Source of the DNA: an uncultured Thalassospira sp.
GTDB lineage: Bacteria; Pseudomonadota; Alphaproteobacteria; Rhodospirillales_A; Thalassospiraceae
NCBI GenBank assembly: GCA_946885765.1
Contig: CAMPHD010000238.1
Span: 1 to 5,536 of the forward strand
Direction: 5' to 3'
DNA length: 5,536 nt
Of this stretch, positions 1-5,536 are shown in pieces. The first letter of the stretch is position 1. The number at the start of each line of letters is the position of its first letter. A program made the translations under genes and the position numbers. The notes below the pieces were generated by a model. That model was given only the letters and a program-made list of their open reading frames with translations, was not told the DNA's origin and did no database searches.

Positions 1-765
1 GGAAATGATCACCGGCAGCGTCACCTTGCCATCACGGAAATCATCGCCAACGGTATTACCCAGCGTCGCCTGATGGGCGGAATAATCCAGTACATCGTCG
101 ATCAGCTGGAAAGCCGTGCCAAGATAGATGCCATAAAGACGAAGGGCTTCTTCATCCTCGGCCGAACGATTGGCAATCACTGCACCGATCTGGGACGCTG
201 CACCAAACAGGGCGGCGGTTTTGGCGGTGATGACTTCAAGATAGGCTTCTTCGCTGGTCGCCATGTCATTGGCGGTCGAAAGCTGCAAAACCTCGCCCTC
301 GGCAATGACGGCGGACGCCTTTGCCAGGATATCAAGAACCTTGAGCGAGCCGTTTTTGACCATCACGACAAAGGCCCGCGCAAACAGGAAATCCCCGACC
401 AGAACACTGGCTTCGTTGCCAAACAGGGCATTGGCCGATGCCTGGCCACGGCGCAGCAGGCTTTCATCAACAACATCATCATGCAGAAGCGTTGCGGTGT
501 GGATAAACTCGACACAGGCCGCAAGATCAACCGCCGATGTCCCGCCCTGATAGCCGCAAAGCTGGGCGGATGCCAAGGTCAGCATCGGGCGCATGCGCTT
601 GCCACCTGCAGCGACAAGGTGGCTTGCCAGCTGCGGGATCAGCGCAACTTCGCTGTGCATGTTGTCGATGATGACCTGATTGACGCGCTTCATGTCGGCA
701 TCGACAAGGCGTATCAGGGAGTCAAGGCTGGGTTCGGTCGTCTGCTGCGTTGCGATATTGGTCAC
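1..765 (-). CDS. ispB: Trans-polyprenyl (octa/decaprenyl) diphosphate synthase, IspB type, C-terminus cut off by window edge
   Basis: This enzyme extends farnesyl or geranylgeranyl diphosphate with isopentenyl diphosphate to make the long side chain of ubiquinone; it is a cytosolic, Mg-dependent, all-alpha prenyltransferase. Translating the minus strand gives 255 residues without a stop. In order I see GGKRMRP (about 54-60, substrate phosphate binding), the first Asp-rich motif LLHDDVVDE (about 93-101, DDxxD with small residues upstream, as in long-chain enzymes), GDFLFA (about 124-129), the second Asp-rich motif FQLIDDVLDY (about 219-228) and GDDFRDGKVTLP (about 240-251). The family is usually about 320-340 residues, so roughly 70-85 C-terminal residues lie left of position 1. 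No ATG fits. The GTG at 765, giving V/M-TNIATQQ, is my preferred start because it begins shortly before the first helix. An in-frame GTG at 807 is possible, and the frame stays open to a TGA near 840. Product chain length (C40 or C50) cannot be read from sequence; C50 would be usual for alphaproteobacteria. The function is secure and the start is not. Confidence 0.95.
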   Translation of the reverse strand, partial: MTNIATQQTTEPSLDSLIRLVDADMKRVNQVIIDNMHSEVALIPQLASHLVAAGGKRMRPMLTLASAQLCGYQGGTSAVDLAACVEFIHTATLLHDDVVDESLLRRGQASANALFGNEASVLVGDFLFARAFVVMVKNGSLKVLDILAKASAVIAEGEVLQLSTANDMATSEEAYLEVITAKTAALFGAASQIGAVIANRSAEDEEALRLYGIYLGTAFQLIDDVLDYSAHQATLGNTVGDDFRDGKVTLPVIIS

Positions 766-842
766 GCTGTAATCCGAAACAATTTCTCGCGTATTGACCC
801 CGCCCACCGGGACGGGTAACGCTGATTTCAGTGGGCGGCCTC

Positions 843-872
843 AACATAGAGATGCCGGGTGGTGACGGTCAA
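843..872 (-). promoter_or_regulatory. Candidate sigma70-type promoter for ispB
   Basis: Read on the minus strand, TTGACC (867-872, 5 of 6 to the -35 consensus) is followed after 18 bp by TATGTT (843-848, 4 of 6 to the -10 consensus). Transcription would start near 836, leaving a leader of about 70 nt before the GTG at 765, or about 29 nt before the alternative GTG at 807. This is a by-eye match with no experimental support. It is the best hexamer pair I found in the right orientation between the two divergent genes. Confidence 0.4.
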
Positions 873-930
873 GTGGACAAATGGTTGCCAGCCAAGCAAC
901 AATAGCCACCTTGGTGACAGTTTTACCCGA

Positions 931-952
931 ATATGTGCGGTCGGACACATAT
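931..952. promoter_or_regulatory. 22-bp palindrome, possible operator upstream of the DUF2007 gene
   Basis: The arms ATATGTG (931-937) and CACATAT (946-952) are perfect inverted repeats of 7 bp separated by 8 bp (CGGTCGGA). The two-fold symmetry, the AT-rich arms and the location in a divergent intergenic region are what a dimeric repressor or activator site looks like. It lies just upstream of the -10-like CATAAT at 963-968, so a bound protein would cover the -35 region of a promoter there. No T-run follows it, so it is not an intrinsic terminator. No known regulator is recognised from the sequence. Confidence 0.4.
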
Positions 953-962
953 ATATGGATAG

Positions 963-968
963 CATAAT
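963..968 (+). promoter_or_regulatory. Candidate -10 element for the DUF2007 gene
   Basis: CATAAT matches the TATAAT consensus at 5 of 6 positions and would start transcription near 975, about 25 nt before the ATG at 1001. No good -35 sits at 17 bp: the best partner, CGGACA at 942-947 (4 of 6), leaves only a 15-bp spacer and overlaps the palindrome. Such a weak -35 would fit an activator-dependent promoter, but that is inference. Confidence 0.25.
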
Positions 969-1000
969 CACACAATAACCAACCGGGGCGCATAAATCGT

Positions 1001-1264
1001 ATGATCGAGCTATTTCGCAGCAACGACCCGATCGAGCTCAGCTGGGCGCAATCGGTTCTCGCCGACGAAGGCATCGCCAGCCATATTTTTGATTACCATG
1101 CCAGCATTCTCGAAGGATCCATCGGCGCCCTTCCAAGGCGTTTGATGGTTGATCCCCAGGAAGAAAGCCGGGCCAAATACATCCTTGATATTGCCAGACG
1201 TGAACTTGATGCGCATAACGCACGACATGATCCCGATGCCGATGCCGAGGAAGTCCAGGACTGA
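1001..1264 (+). CDS. DUF2007-family small protein (putative prokaryotic signal-transducing protein)
   Basis: This 87-residue soluble protein starts MIELFRSNDPIELSWAQSVL and contains the core pattern of the DUF2007 family: an opening strand and helix that pick a position in a chain (residues 1-25), a short strand, the LEGSIGALPRRLMVDPQEE stretch (about 37-55) and a closing helix (about 56-72). The tail from about 73 is acidic and probably disordered (HDPDADAEEVQD). Length and architecture are normal for the family, whose molecular function is not established; the 'signal transducing' name comes from Pfam and is not evidence of a role. The ATG at 1001 is chosen because the family begins right at this strand. 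The only Shine-Dalgarno-like sequence is GGGG at 985-988, a rather long 12 nt away, so initiation may be weak. It is divergent from ispB and 60 bp upstream of the methyltransferase gene, so the two may be co-transcribed. There is no signal peptide or membrane segment. Confidence 0.88.
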   Translation: MIELFRSNDPIELSWAQSVLADEGIASHIFDYHASILEGSIGALPRRLMVDPQEESRAKYILDIARRELDAHNARHDPDADAEEVQD

Positions 1265-1281
1265 AAACCTGTCCGGGACCA

Positions 1282-1315
1282 GCAAGGTTGTAGGATTGGC
1301 AAGGTTGCAGGAATT
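1282..1315 (+). repeat. Two tandem 17-bp units just before the methyltransferase gene
   Basis: Two adjacent 17-bp units (1282-1298 and 1299-1315) agree at 14 of 17 positions and share the exact 9-mer GCAAGGTTG. Each unit carries an AGGA, so the repeat doubles a Shine-Dalgarno-like motif. The second AGGA (1309-1312) sits 12 nt before the ATG at 1325. It looks like a short replication-slippage duplication that has since drifted. Confidence 0.6.
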
Positions 1316-1324
1316 ACGAGATTT

Positions 1325-2110
1325 ATGACCCGACCCGATAGCGCATTTCATGTTCCCGATTTTGCGGAAGAACGCATCAGCCATGATTTTCTGCTGGGCG
1401 GCTCGGTGACGTTAAAGCAGCCCGTGGATGGGTATCGGGCGGCGGTGGATGCGGTTTTGCTGGCCGCGTCCGTTTCGATCAATTCCAGACGGGATCAGAA
1501 AATACTTGATGTCGGGGCGGCTGTCGGATCGGCCGGGCTATGCGTGGCGCGCCGTCTGCCGGATGCTGATGTGACAGGGGTCGAGCTTCAGGACGATCTC
1601 TATGCCCTGTTTTGCCGCAACATTGTCGAAAATGATCTGGTTGGCCGGGTAACGCCGGTTCATGGCGATATCAATGACCGGTCACTGCCGCTGGTGGCCG
1701 AAAGTTTTGATCAGGTGATTTCAAACCCGCCCTATTATGCCGGGGGCACGCGCCCTGCAAATGAAAGCCGGGCGAGGGCGCATCAGGAAGGCACCGCTGA
1801 TCTTAGGGGCTGGATCAATTTCTGCCTTCGAATGGTCCGCCAGAAGGGGCGCATTTCCATCGTGCATCGGGCGGATCATCTCGACCGGATCATCGGGCTT
1901 TTGCATGGCCGGGCGGGCGATATGACGATTTACCCGATCTGGAGCAAGGCCAGTGCCGATGCGCCATTACGCGTGATTGTTTCGGCGCGGAAGGGCGTTT
2001 CATCGCCGGTAACCCTGCGACGCGGGATTGTTCTGCATGACGAGGCCGGGGTTTATCTGCCGGAATGTGATGCGCTTTTGCGCGCACCATCTGCATTGCC
2101 CGGTTTCTAA
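1325..2110 (+). CDS. trmN: TrmN/YfiC-type tRNA (adenine-N6)-methyltransferase
   Basis: This predicted class I SAM-dependent methyltransferase has 261 residues and is related to the E. coli enzyme that makes N6-methyladenosine at A37 of tRNA1(Val). The N-terminal SHDFLLGGSVTLKQPVDGYRAAVDAVLLAA segment (about 19-48) is typical of the family, with the YRAAxDAVLLAA stretch near the substrate and cofactor site. Motif I is KILDVGAAVGSAGLCVA (about 59-75), an acidic residue that would hold the SAM ribose ends the next strand (TGVEL, Glu87), and GD follows at 114-115. The catalytic NPPYY is at 134-138, the mark of N6-adenine and related amino methyltransferases. The central glycine of the motif I loop (DxGxGxG) is Ala66 here, encoded by GCT. 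The length is close to the usual 240-260. Start at ATG 1325, with AGGA at 1309-1312 or GAG at 1318-1320 as ribosome-binding candidates. The family assignment is strong, but the exact tRNA substrate is transferred from E. coli. Confidence 0.88.
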   Translation: MTRPDSAFHVPDFAEERISHDFLLGGSVTLKQPVDGYRAAVDAVLLAASVSINSRRDQKILDVGAAVGSAGLCVARRLPDADVTGVELQDDLYALFCRNIVENDLVGRVTPVHGDINDRSLPLVAESFDQVISNPPYYAGGTRPANESRARAHQEGTADLRGWINFCLRMVRQKGRISIVHRADHLDRIIGLLHGRAGDMTIYPIWSKASADAPLRVIVSARKGVSSPVTLRRGIVLHDEAGVYLPECDALLRAPSALPGF

Positions 2111-2126
2111 ATCGGGCTTGGTTTAA

Positions 2127-2132
2127 TATAAG
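2127..2132 (+). promoter_or_regulatory. Candidate -10 element before the small Cys-rich protein gene
   Basis: TATAAG matches TATAAT at 5 of 6 positions, but the -35 region 17 bp upstream (TTTCTA, 2104-2109) matches at only 3 of 6 and overlaps the methyltransferase stop codon. If used, it would give a leader of about 60 nt starting with the small hairpin at 2134-2147. This is a weak call; read-through from the methyltransferase gene is equally possible. Confidence 0.22.
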
Positions 2133-2133
2133 G

Positions 2134-2147
2134 GCACTGTAAAGTGC
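2134..2147 (+). other. Small hairpin GCACT-GTAA-AGTGC between two genes
   Basis: A perfect 5-bp stem closed by a GTAA tetraloop (a GNRA-type loop in RNA) lies 24 bp after the methyltransferase stop codon. No T-run follows (GTTGCC), so it is not a standard intrinsic terminator. It could protect the mRNA end or be incidental. Confidence 0.35.
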
Positions 2148-2199
2148 GTTGCCGGTTCTTTGTCGCGCAGAAACAAACCTTGATGCTTTGGGAAATGCC

Positions 2200-2433
2200 A
2201 TGCTGAGTTTATCGAAAATCCTTTTTACCGCACTGATCGTCGTGGTGGTATGGCAGGGCTTTAAGCTATTTACCCGCAAGAATCAGGTTTCCGGGCAGGA
2301 ACAGCCAAAGAAGACGGCGCATGACAAGAAAGCCAAACAGCAGAAACAGGAAGCTGTGGCGCATGATCTTGAAAAATGCCCGAAATGCGGTGTTTATCAT
2401 GCCGAAGGCAGCGCGCATGTTTGCGAAAGCTGA
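2200..2433 (+). CDS. Small membrane-anchored protein with Cys-rich, zinc-ribbon-like C-terminus
   Basis: This 77-residue protein has three clear parts. Residues 4-24 form one hydrophobic helix (KILFTALIVVVVWQGFKLF), probably a membrane anchor and not a cleaved signal, because no small-residue cleavage motif follows. Residues 25-52 are a Lys/Gln-rich, highly charged linker. Residues 57-77 hold CPKCGVYH and AHVC, with Cys60, Cys63, His67, His73 and Cys75 as possible zinc ligands. The positive charges after the helix suggest an N-out or short-hairpin orientation with the Cys-rich end in the cytoplasm. Similar short proteins with an N-terminal helix and a terminal CPxCG motif are common in proteobacteria (PP0621-like, from memory), with no established function. 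The ATG at 2200 is chosen because GGGAA lies 5 nt upstream and the helix starts directly after it. An in-frame TTG at 2149 would add 17 unlikely residues. The gene stands alone between the methyltransferase and glyQ. Confidence 0.75.
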   Translation: MLSLSKILFTALIVVVVWQGFKLFTRKNQVSGQEQPKKTAHDKKAKQQKQEAVAHDLEKCPKCGVYHAEGSAHVCES

Positions 2434-2584
2434 GTTGCGCGGACTGCATATTTTCCCCTGCTGATGTCTTCGACTTTCGCCCAACAGGCTGTGATTTCGC
2501 TTGGAAAAACGGGTTGTTGCACGGATGTTGTATGCTGCAACGCGGTATGAGATTTCGCAGAGCGTCATAAAAAGCGCTAAATTC

Positions 2585-2603
2585 AGGCCCACTCAGGGCT
2601 TTT
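2585..2603 (+). terminator. Weak intrinsic-terminator-like hairpin before glyQ
   Basis: AGGCCC (2585-2590) can pair with GGGCTT (2596-2601), including one G-U pair, around the loop ACTCA, followed by a short T-run (2600-2603). The stem is only 6 bp and the T-tract is 4 long, so termination would be partial at best. It lies about 150 bp after the small membrane protein gene and just upstream of the candidate glyQ promoter, which is where a boundary between transcription units would be expected. Confidence 0.35.
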
Positions 2604-2609
2604 GCGTTC

Positions 2610-2638
2610 TTGACCCCGACGGGGTGGGGCGGTAGCTT
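2610..2638 (+). promoter_or_regulatory. Candidate promoter for the glyQS operon
   Basis: TTGACC (2610-2615, 5 of 6 to the -35 consensus) is followed by a 17-bp spacer and TAGCTT (2633-2638, 3 of 6 to the -10 consensus). Transcription would start near 2645, about 36 nt before the glyQ ATG. The spacer contains ACCCC-GAC-GGGGT (2613-2625), and a second small hairpin, GCGGT-AGCTT-GCCGC (2629-2643), covers the -10. The -10 is poor, so the call is tentative. The rest of this 247-bp gap (2434-2584) shows only an inverted pair GTTGCA/TGCAAC at 2516-2541; I see no T-box or glycine riboswitch there. Confidence 0.3.
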
Positions 2639-2680
2639 GCCGCTCTAAATTTACCGATAACTTAATAGTGAGTTCGCGCA

Positions 2681-3571
2681 ATGGCGCTCGACGGGTCGCA
2701 ACGTCCCCCTTCATTCCAGGAAATCATTCTTCGACTTCAAAGCTATTGGGCCGATCAGGGATGTGTCATCCTGCAGCCCTATGACCTTGAAGTCGGTGCC
2801 GGTACCTTCCACACCGCAACCACGTTGCGCGCGCTGGGCCCGGAAAGCTGGAATGCGGCCTATGTGCAGCCGTCCCGTCGCCCGACCGATGGTCGTTACG
2901 GGGAAAACCCGAACCGTTTGCAGCACTATTACCAGTTCCAGGTCCTGATGAAGCCGTCACCGGCCAATTCGCAGGAACTTTACCTTGGCTCGCTGGCGCA
3001 TTTGGGCATTGACCCGATGGCGCACGATATCCGTTTCGTTGAAGACGACTGGGAAAGCCCGACTTTGGGCGCGTGGGGCCTTGGCTGGGAAGTGTGGCTG
3101 GACGGGATGGAAGTCACCCAGTTCACCTATTTCCAACAGGTCGGCGGTTTTGAATGCGACCCGGTTCCGGTCGAGCTGACCTATGGTCTGGAACGTCTGG
3201 CGATGTATATCCAGGGCGTCGAAAACGTCTATGACCTTGATTATAACGGCAATGGCGTCAGCTATGGCGATGTGTTCCTTCAGAATGAAAAAGAACAGTC
3301 GACCTATAACTTCGAAGTCGCCAATACCGATATGCTGTTCCAGCATTTCAAGGACGCGCAGGCCGAATGTGCGGTCAATATCGAACGCGGTCTTGCCCTG
3401 CCTGCCTATGAGCAGGCAATGAAAGCCAGCCATATCTTTAACCTCCTCGATGCGCGCGGCGTGATTTCGGTCACCGAACGTGCAGCCTATATCGGCCGTG
3501 TCCGCGACATGTCGAAATCCTGCTGCGAAGCGTGGCTTCGTTCGCGCGGGCATTTGAAAGAGGAGGCATAA
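2681..3571 (+). CDS. glyQ: Glycyl-tRNA synthetase alpha subunit
   Basis: This is the catalytic subunit of the bacterial alpha2beta2 glycyl-tRNA synthetase, which activates glycine with ATP and charges tRNA-Gly in the cytosol. The 296 residues run from [20 protein letters not shown] (11-30) through [25 protein letters not shown] (31-55), the class II motif 2 region [28 protein letters not shown] (61-88) and the motif 3-like [15 protein letters not shown] (164-178) to a helical C-terminus with [25 protein letters not shown] (243-267). Length is normal for the family (about 300). The ATG at 2681 gives the usual short N-terminus before SFQEIIL; no strong Shine-Dalgarno precedes it, GTGAG at 2668-2672 being the best candidate. 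The gene ends 3 bp before glyS, and the glyS ribosome-binding site lies inside its last codons, so translation of the two is probably coupled. All expected motifs are present and nothing appears broken. Confidence 0.98.
   Translation: MALDGSQRPPSFQEIILRLQSYWADQGCVILQPYDLEVGAGTFHTATTLRALGPESWNAAYVQPSRRPTDGRYGENPNRLQHYYQFQVLMKPSPANSQELYLGSLAHLGIDPMAHDIRFVEDDWESPTLGAWGLGWEVWLDGMEVTQFTYFQQVGGFECDPVPVELTYGLERLAMYIQGVENVYDLDYNGNGVSYGDVFLQNEKEQSTYNFEVANTDMLFQHFKDAQAECAVNIERGLALPAYEQAMKASHIFNLLDARGVISVTERAAYIGRVRDMSKSCCEAWLRSRGHLKEEA
3561..3566 (+). promoter_or_regulatory. Strong Shine-Dalgarno sequence for glyS inside the end of glyQ
   Basis: AGGAGG is a perfect anti-16S match placed 8 nt before the ATG at 3575. 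It overlaps the glyQ codons for the terminal Glu-Glu-Ala. This fixes the glyS start and contrasts with the weak site in front of glyQ, which would help keep the two subunits in balance. Confidence 0.85.
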
Positions 3572-3574
3572 GTC

Positions 3575-5536
3575 ATGGCCGAATTGCTGCTTGAACTGTT
3601 TTCGGAAGAAATTCCGGCCCGCATGCAGGCGCGTGCTTCCGAGGATCTGACCAAACTGGTCACCGATGGGCTGAAAGCTGCCGACCTTGCGTTCGATAAG
3701 GTCGAGGCACTGGTGACACCGCGCCGCCTGACCCTGATCATCAATGGTCTGCCCGATAAACAGCCGGACCTTCGCGAAGAACGCCGTGGCCCGCGTGCCG
3801 ATGCCCCGGAAAAGGCGATTGCCGGTTTTCTTGCCGGCAATGGCGTGACGCTGGAACAATGTGAAAAGCGCGAAACGCCCAAGGGTGTTTTCCTGTTCGC
3901 GATTGTCGAACAGAAGGGCCGCGATAGTGCGGACGTCATCAAGGACATCATCGAAGACGCCATGGCAAAACTGCCCTGGCCGAAATCGATGCGCTGGGCT
4001 GATCAGAAAGTCCGCTGGGTGCGTCAGCTTGACCGGATTCTGTGCCTGTTTGACGGCAAGGTGATCCCGGCATCCTTTGGCCCGGTAACGGCTGGCAATA
4101 TCACAAGCGGCCACCGGTTCCTTGCTCCCGCAACCTTTAGCGTTGCCAATGCCACCGAATACAAGGCGAAACTTGCTTTTGCCAAGGTCATGCTGGACCG
4201 CGAAGAACGCAAAAAAGTCATTCTGGACGGTGCGCGCAAGCTTGCGGCATCAGAAGGTTTCACGCTTCTGGAAGATAACGGGCTGCTTGAGGAAGTCTGC
4301 GGTCTGGTTGAATGGCCGGTACCGGTCATGGGCAAGGTCGATGACCAGTTCATGGATATCCCGCGCGAGGTTCTGGAAACCTCGATGCGTGAACATCAGA
4401 AATATTTCGTCGTCGAAGACAGCAATGGCAAACTGGCCGCGCGCTTCATCACCATTTCAAACATGGTGACGATGGATGCCAACGCGCAGATCATTGCCGG
4501 GAACGAGCGCGTTTTGCGCGCGCGCCTGCATGATGCGAAATTCTTCTGGGATCAGGATCGGAAAGTGACGCTTGAAGCGCGTCTGCCGAAACTTGATAAC
4601 ATCGTGTTCCATGCCAAGCTTGGCTCGTTGGCGGAGCGTGTTTTGCGCCTGCGCGGACTGGCACGCGAACTTTCAGCCGACATTCCGGGCTGCGATGTCA
4701 AACTTGCCGATCGGGCGGCGGAAATCGCCAAGGCCGATCTGGTGTCGAACATGGTGTTCGAATTTACCGAACTTCAGGGACTGATGGGGAAATACTACGC
4801 CGAGAATGACGGCGAAGCCCCCGAAGTCGCCAACGCCATTGCACAGCATTACGCACCTGCCGGTCCGTCGGATATGTGTCCGACCGCACCTGTTTCGGTG
4901 GCTGTTGCCTTGGCCGAGAAGCTCGATACCCTTGCCGGGTTCTTTACCATCGATGAAAAGCCGACCGGTTCAAAAGACCCGTTCGCGCTGCGTCGTGCGG
5001 CATTGGGTGTCATCCGGCTGGTTCTGGAAAATGGTTTGCGTGTGCCGCTGCGTCGCGCATTTGCCTTTGCCGTTTCCCAATATCCGGCCTCCATTCGTCG
5101 TGACGAGGCGGTTGACGAACTTCTGGCATTCTTTGCCGACCGCCTGAAAGTCCATCTGCGTGAACAGGGCGTGCGCCATGATCTGGTGTCTGCCGTGTTT
5201 GCCCTGGATGGCGAGGACGATCTTGTCCGCCTTCTGGCCCGTGTTGATGCGCTTGCCGATTTTGTGTCGGGTGAAAGCGGCGTCAACCTTATGGCCGGGT
5301 ACAAGCGTGCGTCCAATATCCTGCGTATCGAAGAGAAGAAGGATGACAAATCCTATGATGCGGATGTGTCCGCCGATCTTCTGACGCAGGACGAGGAACG
5401 CAAGCTCTATGAGGCGCTCATCAATGTCCGGCATAAGGCTTTGCCGCTTCTGCGGGCCGAGAATTATGCCGCGGCTATGGCCGAATTCGCGCATCTGCGC
5501 GGACCGGTCGATGCATTCTTCGAAGGAGTCACGGTA
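3575..5536 (+). CDS. glyS: Glycyl-tRNA synthetase beta subunit, C-terminus cut off by window edge
   Basis: This partner of GlyQ binds tRNA-Gly and is required for aminoacylation by the alpha2beta2 enzyme. The frame is open for 654 residues to the right edge. E. coli GlyS has 689, so about 35-45 residues are missing. Landmarks in order: the typical N-terminus [18 protein letters not shown] (1-18), GHRFLAP in the B3/B4-like region (about 178-184), REHQKYF (about 272-278), [12 protein letters not shown] (about 345-356, HD-like domain), [14 protein letters not shown] (about 396-409), [28 protein letters not shown] (about 430-457), and the DALR-type anticodon-binding end with KRASNIL (577-583) and [14 protein letters not shown] (641-654). 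The ATG at 3575 is fixed by AGGAGG 8 nt upstream and the 3-bp gap after glyQ. The last codons belong to the conserved LRxPVDxFFxxVxV segment, so only the terminal helix is lost. No internal frameshift is seen. Confidence 0.98.
   Translation, partial: MAELLLELFSEEIPARMQARASEDLTKLVTDGLKAADLAFDKVEALVTPRRLTLIINGLPDKQPDLREERRGPRADAPEKAIAGFLAGNGVTLEQCEKRETPKGVFLFAIVEQKGRDSADVIKDIIEDAMAKLPWPKSMRWADQKVRWVRQLDRILCLFDGKVIPASFGPVTAGNITSGHRFLAPATFSVANATEYKAKLAFAKVMLDREERKKVILDGARKLAASEGFTLLEDNGLLEEVCGLVEWPVPVMGKVDDQFMDIPREVLETSMREHQKYFVVEDSNGKLAARFITISNMVTMDANAQIIAGNERVLRARLHDAKFFWDQDRKVTLEARLPKLDNIVFHAKLGSLAERVLRLRGLARELSADIPGCDVKLADRAAEIAKADLVSNMVFEFTELQGLMGKYYAENDGEAPEVANAIAQHYAPAGPSDMCPTAPVSVAVALAEKLDTLAGFFTIDEKPTGSKDPFALRRAALGVIRLVLENGLRVPLRRAFAFAVSQYPASIRRDEAVDELLAFFADRLKVHLREQGVRHDLVSAVFALDGEDDLVRLLARVDALADFVSGESGVNLMAGYKRASNILRIEEKKDDKSYDADVSADLLTQDEERKLYEALINVRHKALPLLRAENYAAAMAEFAHLRGPVDAFFEGVTV

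Noticed and set aside
73..819. 248-codon open frame on the plus strand at the left end
   Set aside because: It is the mirror of the ispB coding sequence, whose minus-strand translation shows every prenyltransferase motif. The plus-strand product has no recognisable domain.
884..900. GTTGC-CAGCCAA-GCAAC hairpin in the intergenic region as a terminator
   Set aside because: The stem is only 5 bp, no T-run follows on either strand, and it lies between divergent genes where no terminator is needed.
841..1074. 77-codon minus-strand frame covering the divergent intergenic region
   Set aside because: It begins inside the DUF2007 gene, has no clear ribosome-binding site, and its predicted protein has no family resemblance.
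2149..2199. TTG-initiated 17-residue extension of the small membrane protein
   Set aside because: The ATG at 2200 has GGGAA in front of it and leads straight into the hydrophobic helix. The extension is polar and would bury the anchor.
2376..2570. 64-codon plus-strand frame running out of the small Cys-rich gene into the gap
   Set aside because: It overlaps the better-supported gene in another frame, has no ribosome-binding site, and its product is Cys/Arg-rich without pattern.
2434..2680. Possible T-box leader, glycine riboswitch or tRNA before glyQ
   Set aside because: No T-box core sequence, no glycine-riboswitch-like tandem aptamer and no tRNA cloverleaf elements could be found by eye.
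2957..4114. Long open frame on the minus strand (385 codons) across the glyQ/glyS junction
   Set aside because: It is antisense to two fully recognisable, motif-complete genes. Its translation resembles no family I know, and long antisense frames are expected opposite GC-rich codon-biased genes.
1..5536. Mobile element, CRISPR array, toxin-antitoxin or defence cassette
   Set aside because: No transposase, terminal inverted repeats, spaced repeats or accessory-gene signature is present. All large genes are conserved housekeeping genes with similar codon use.

Overview
The window looks like ordinary chromosomal housekeeping DNA from an alphaproteobacterium. The glycyl-tRNA synthetase is the bacterial two-subunit (alpha2beta2) type. 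The order ispB (divergent) / DUF2007 protein / TrmN-type methyltransferase / glyQ / glyS, the moderately high GC and the protein sequences fit Rhodospirillales, and a Thalassospira-like organism is my best guess from memory. That assignment is inference and was not tested.

Layout. Positions 1-765 (minus strand) hold most of a trans-polyprenyl diphosphate synthase (IspB type), whose C-terminus lies outside the window. A divergent intergenic region of about 235 bp (766-1000) follows. It carries a candidate ispB promoter, a 22-bp palindrome (931-952) and a good -10-like hexamer facing the other way. On the plus strand come a DUF2007 small protein (1001-1264), a TrmN/YfiC-type tRNA adenine-N6 methyltransferase (1325-2110), a 77-residue membrane-anchored protein with a Cys-rich C-terminus (2200-2433), a 247-bp intergenic region with small hairpins and a candidate promoter, then glyQ (2681-3571) and glyS (3575 to beyond the right edge) as a tight two-gene operon.

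How the genes relate. GlyQ and GlyS together form glycyl-tRNA synthetase. TrmN is predicted to modify a tRNA, so the right-hand part has a translation theme. IspB makes the isoprenoid tail of ubiquinone and is transcribed away from the rest. The DUF2007 protein and the small Cys-rich protein have no established role.

I see no mobile element, CRISPR array, tRNA, rRNA or defence cassette, and no convincing new system. The points most worth a second look are an 18-nt exact inverted match between the DUF2007 upstream region and the inside of glyS, the palindrome that contains one copy of it, an altered glycine in the methyltransferase SAM-binding loop, and the small zinc-ribbon-like membrane protein.
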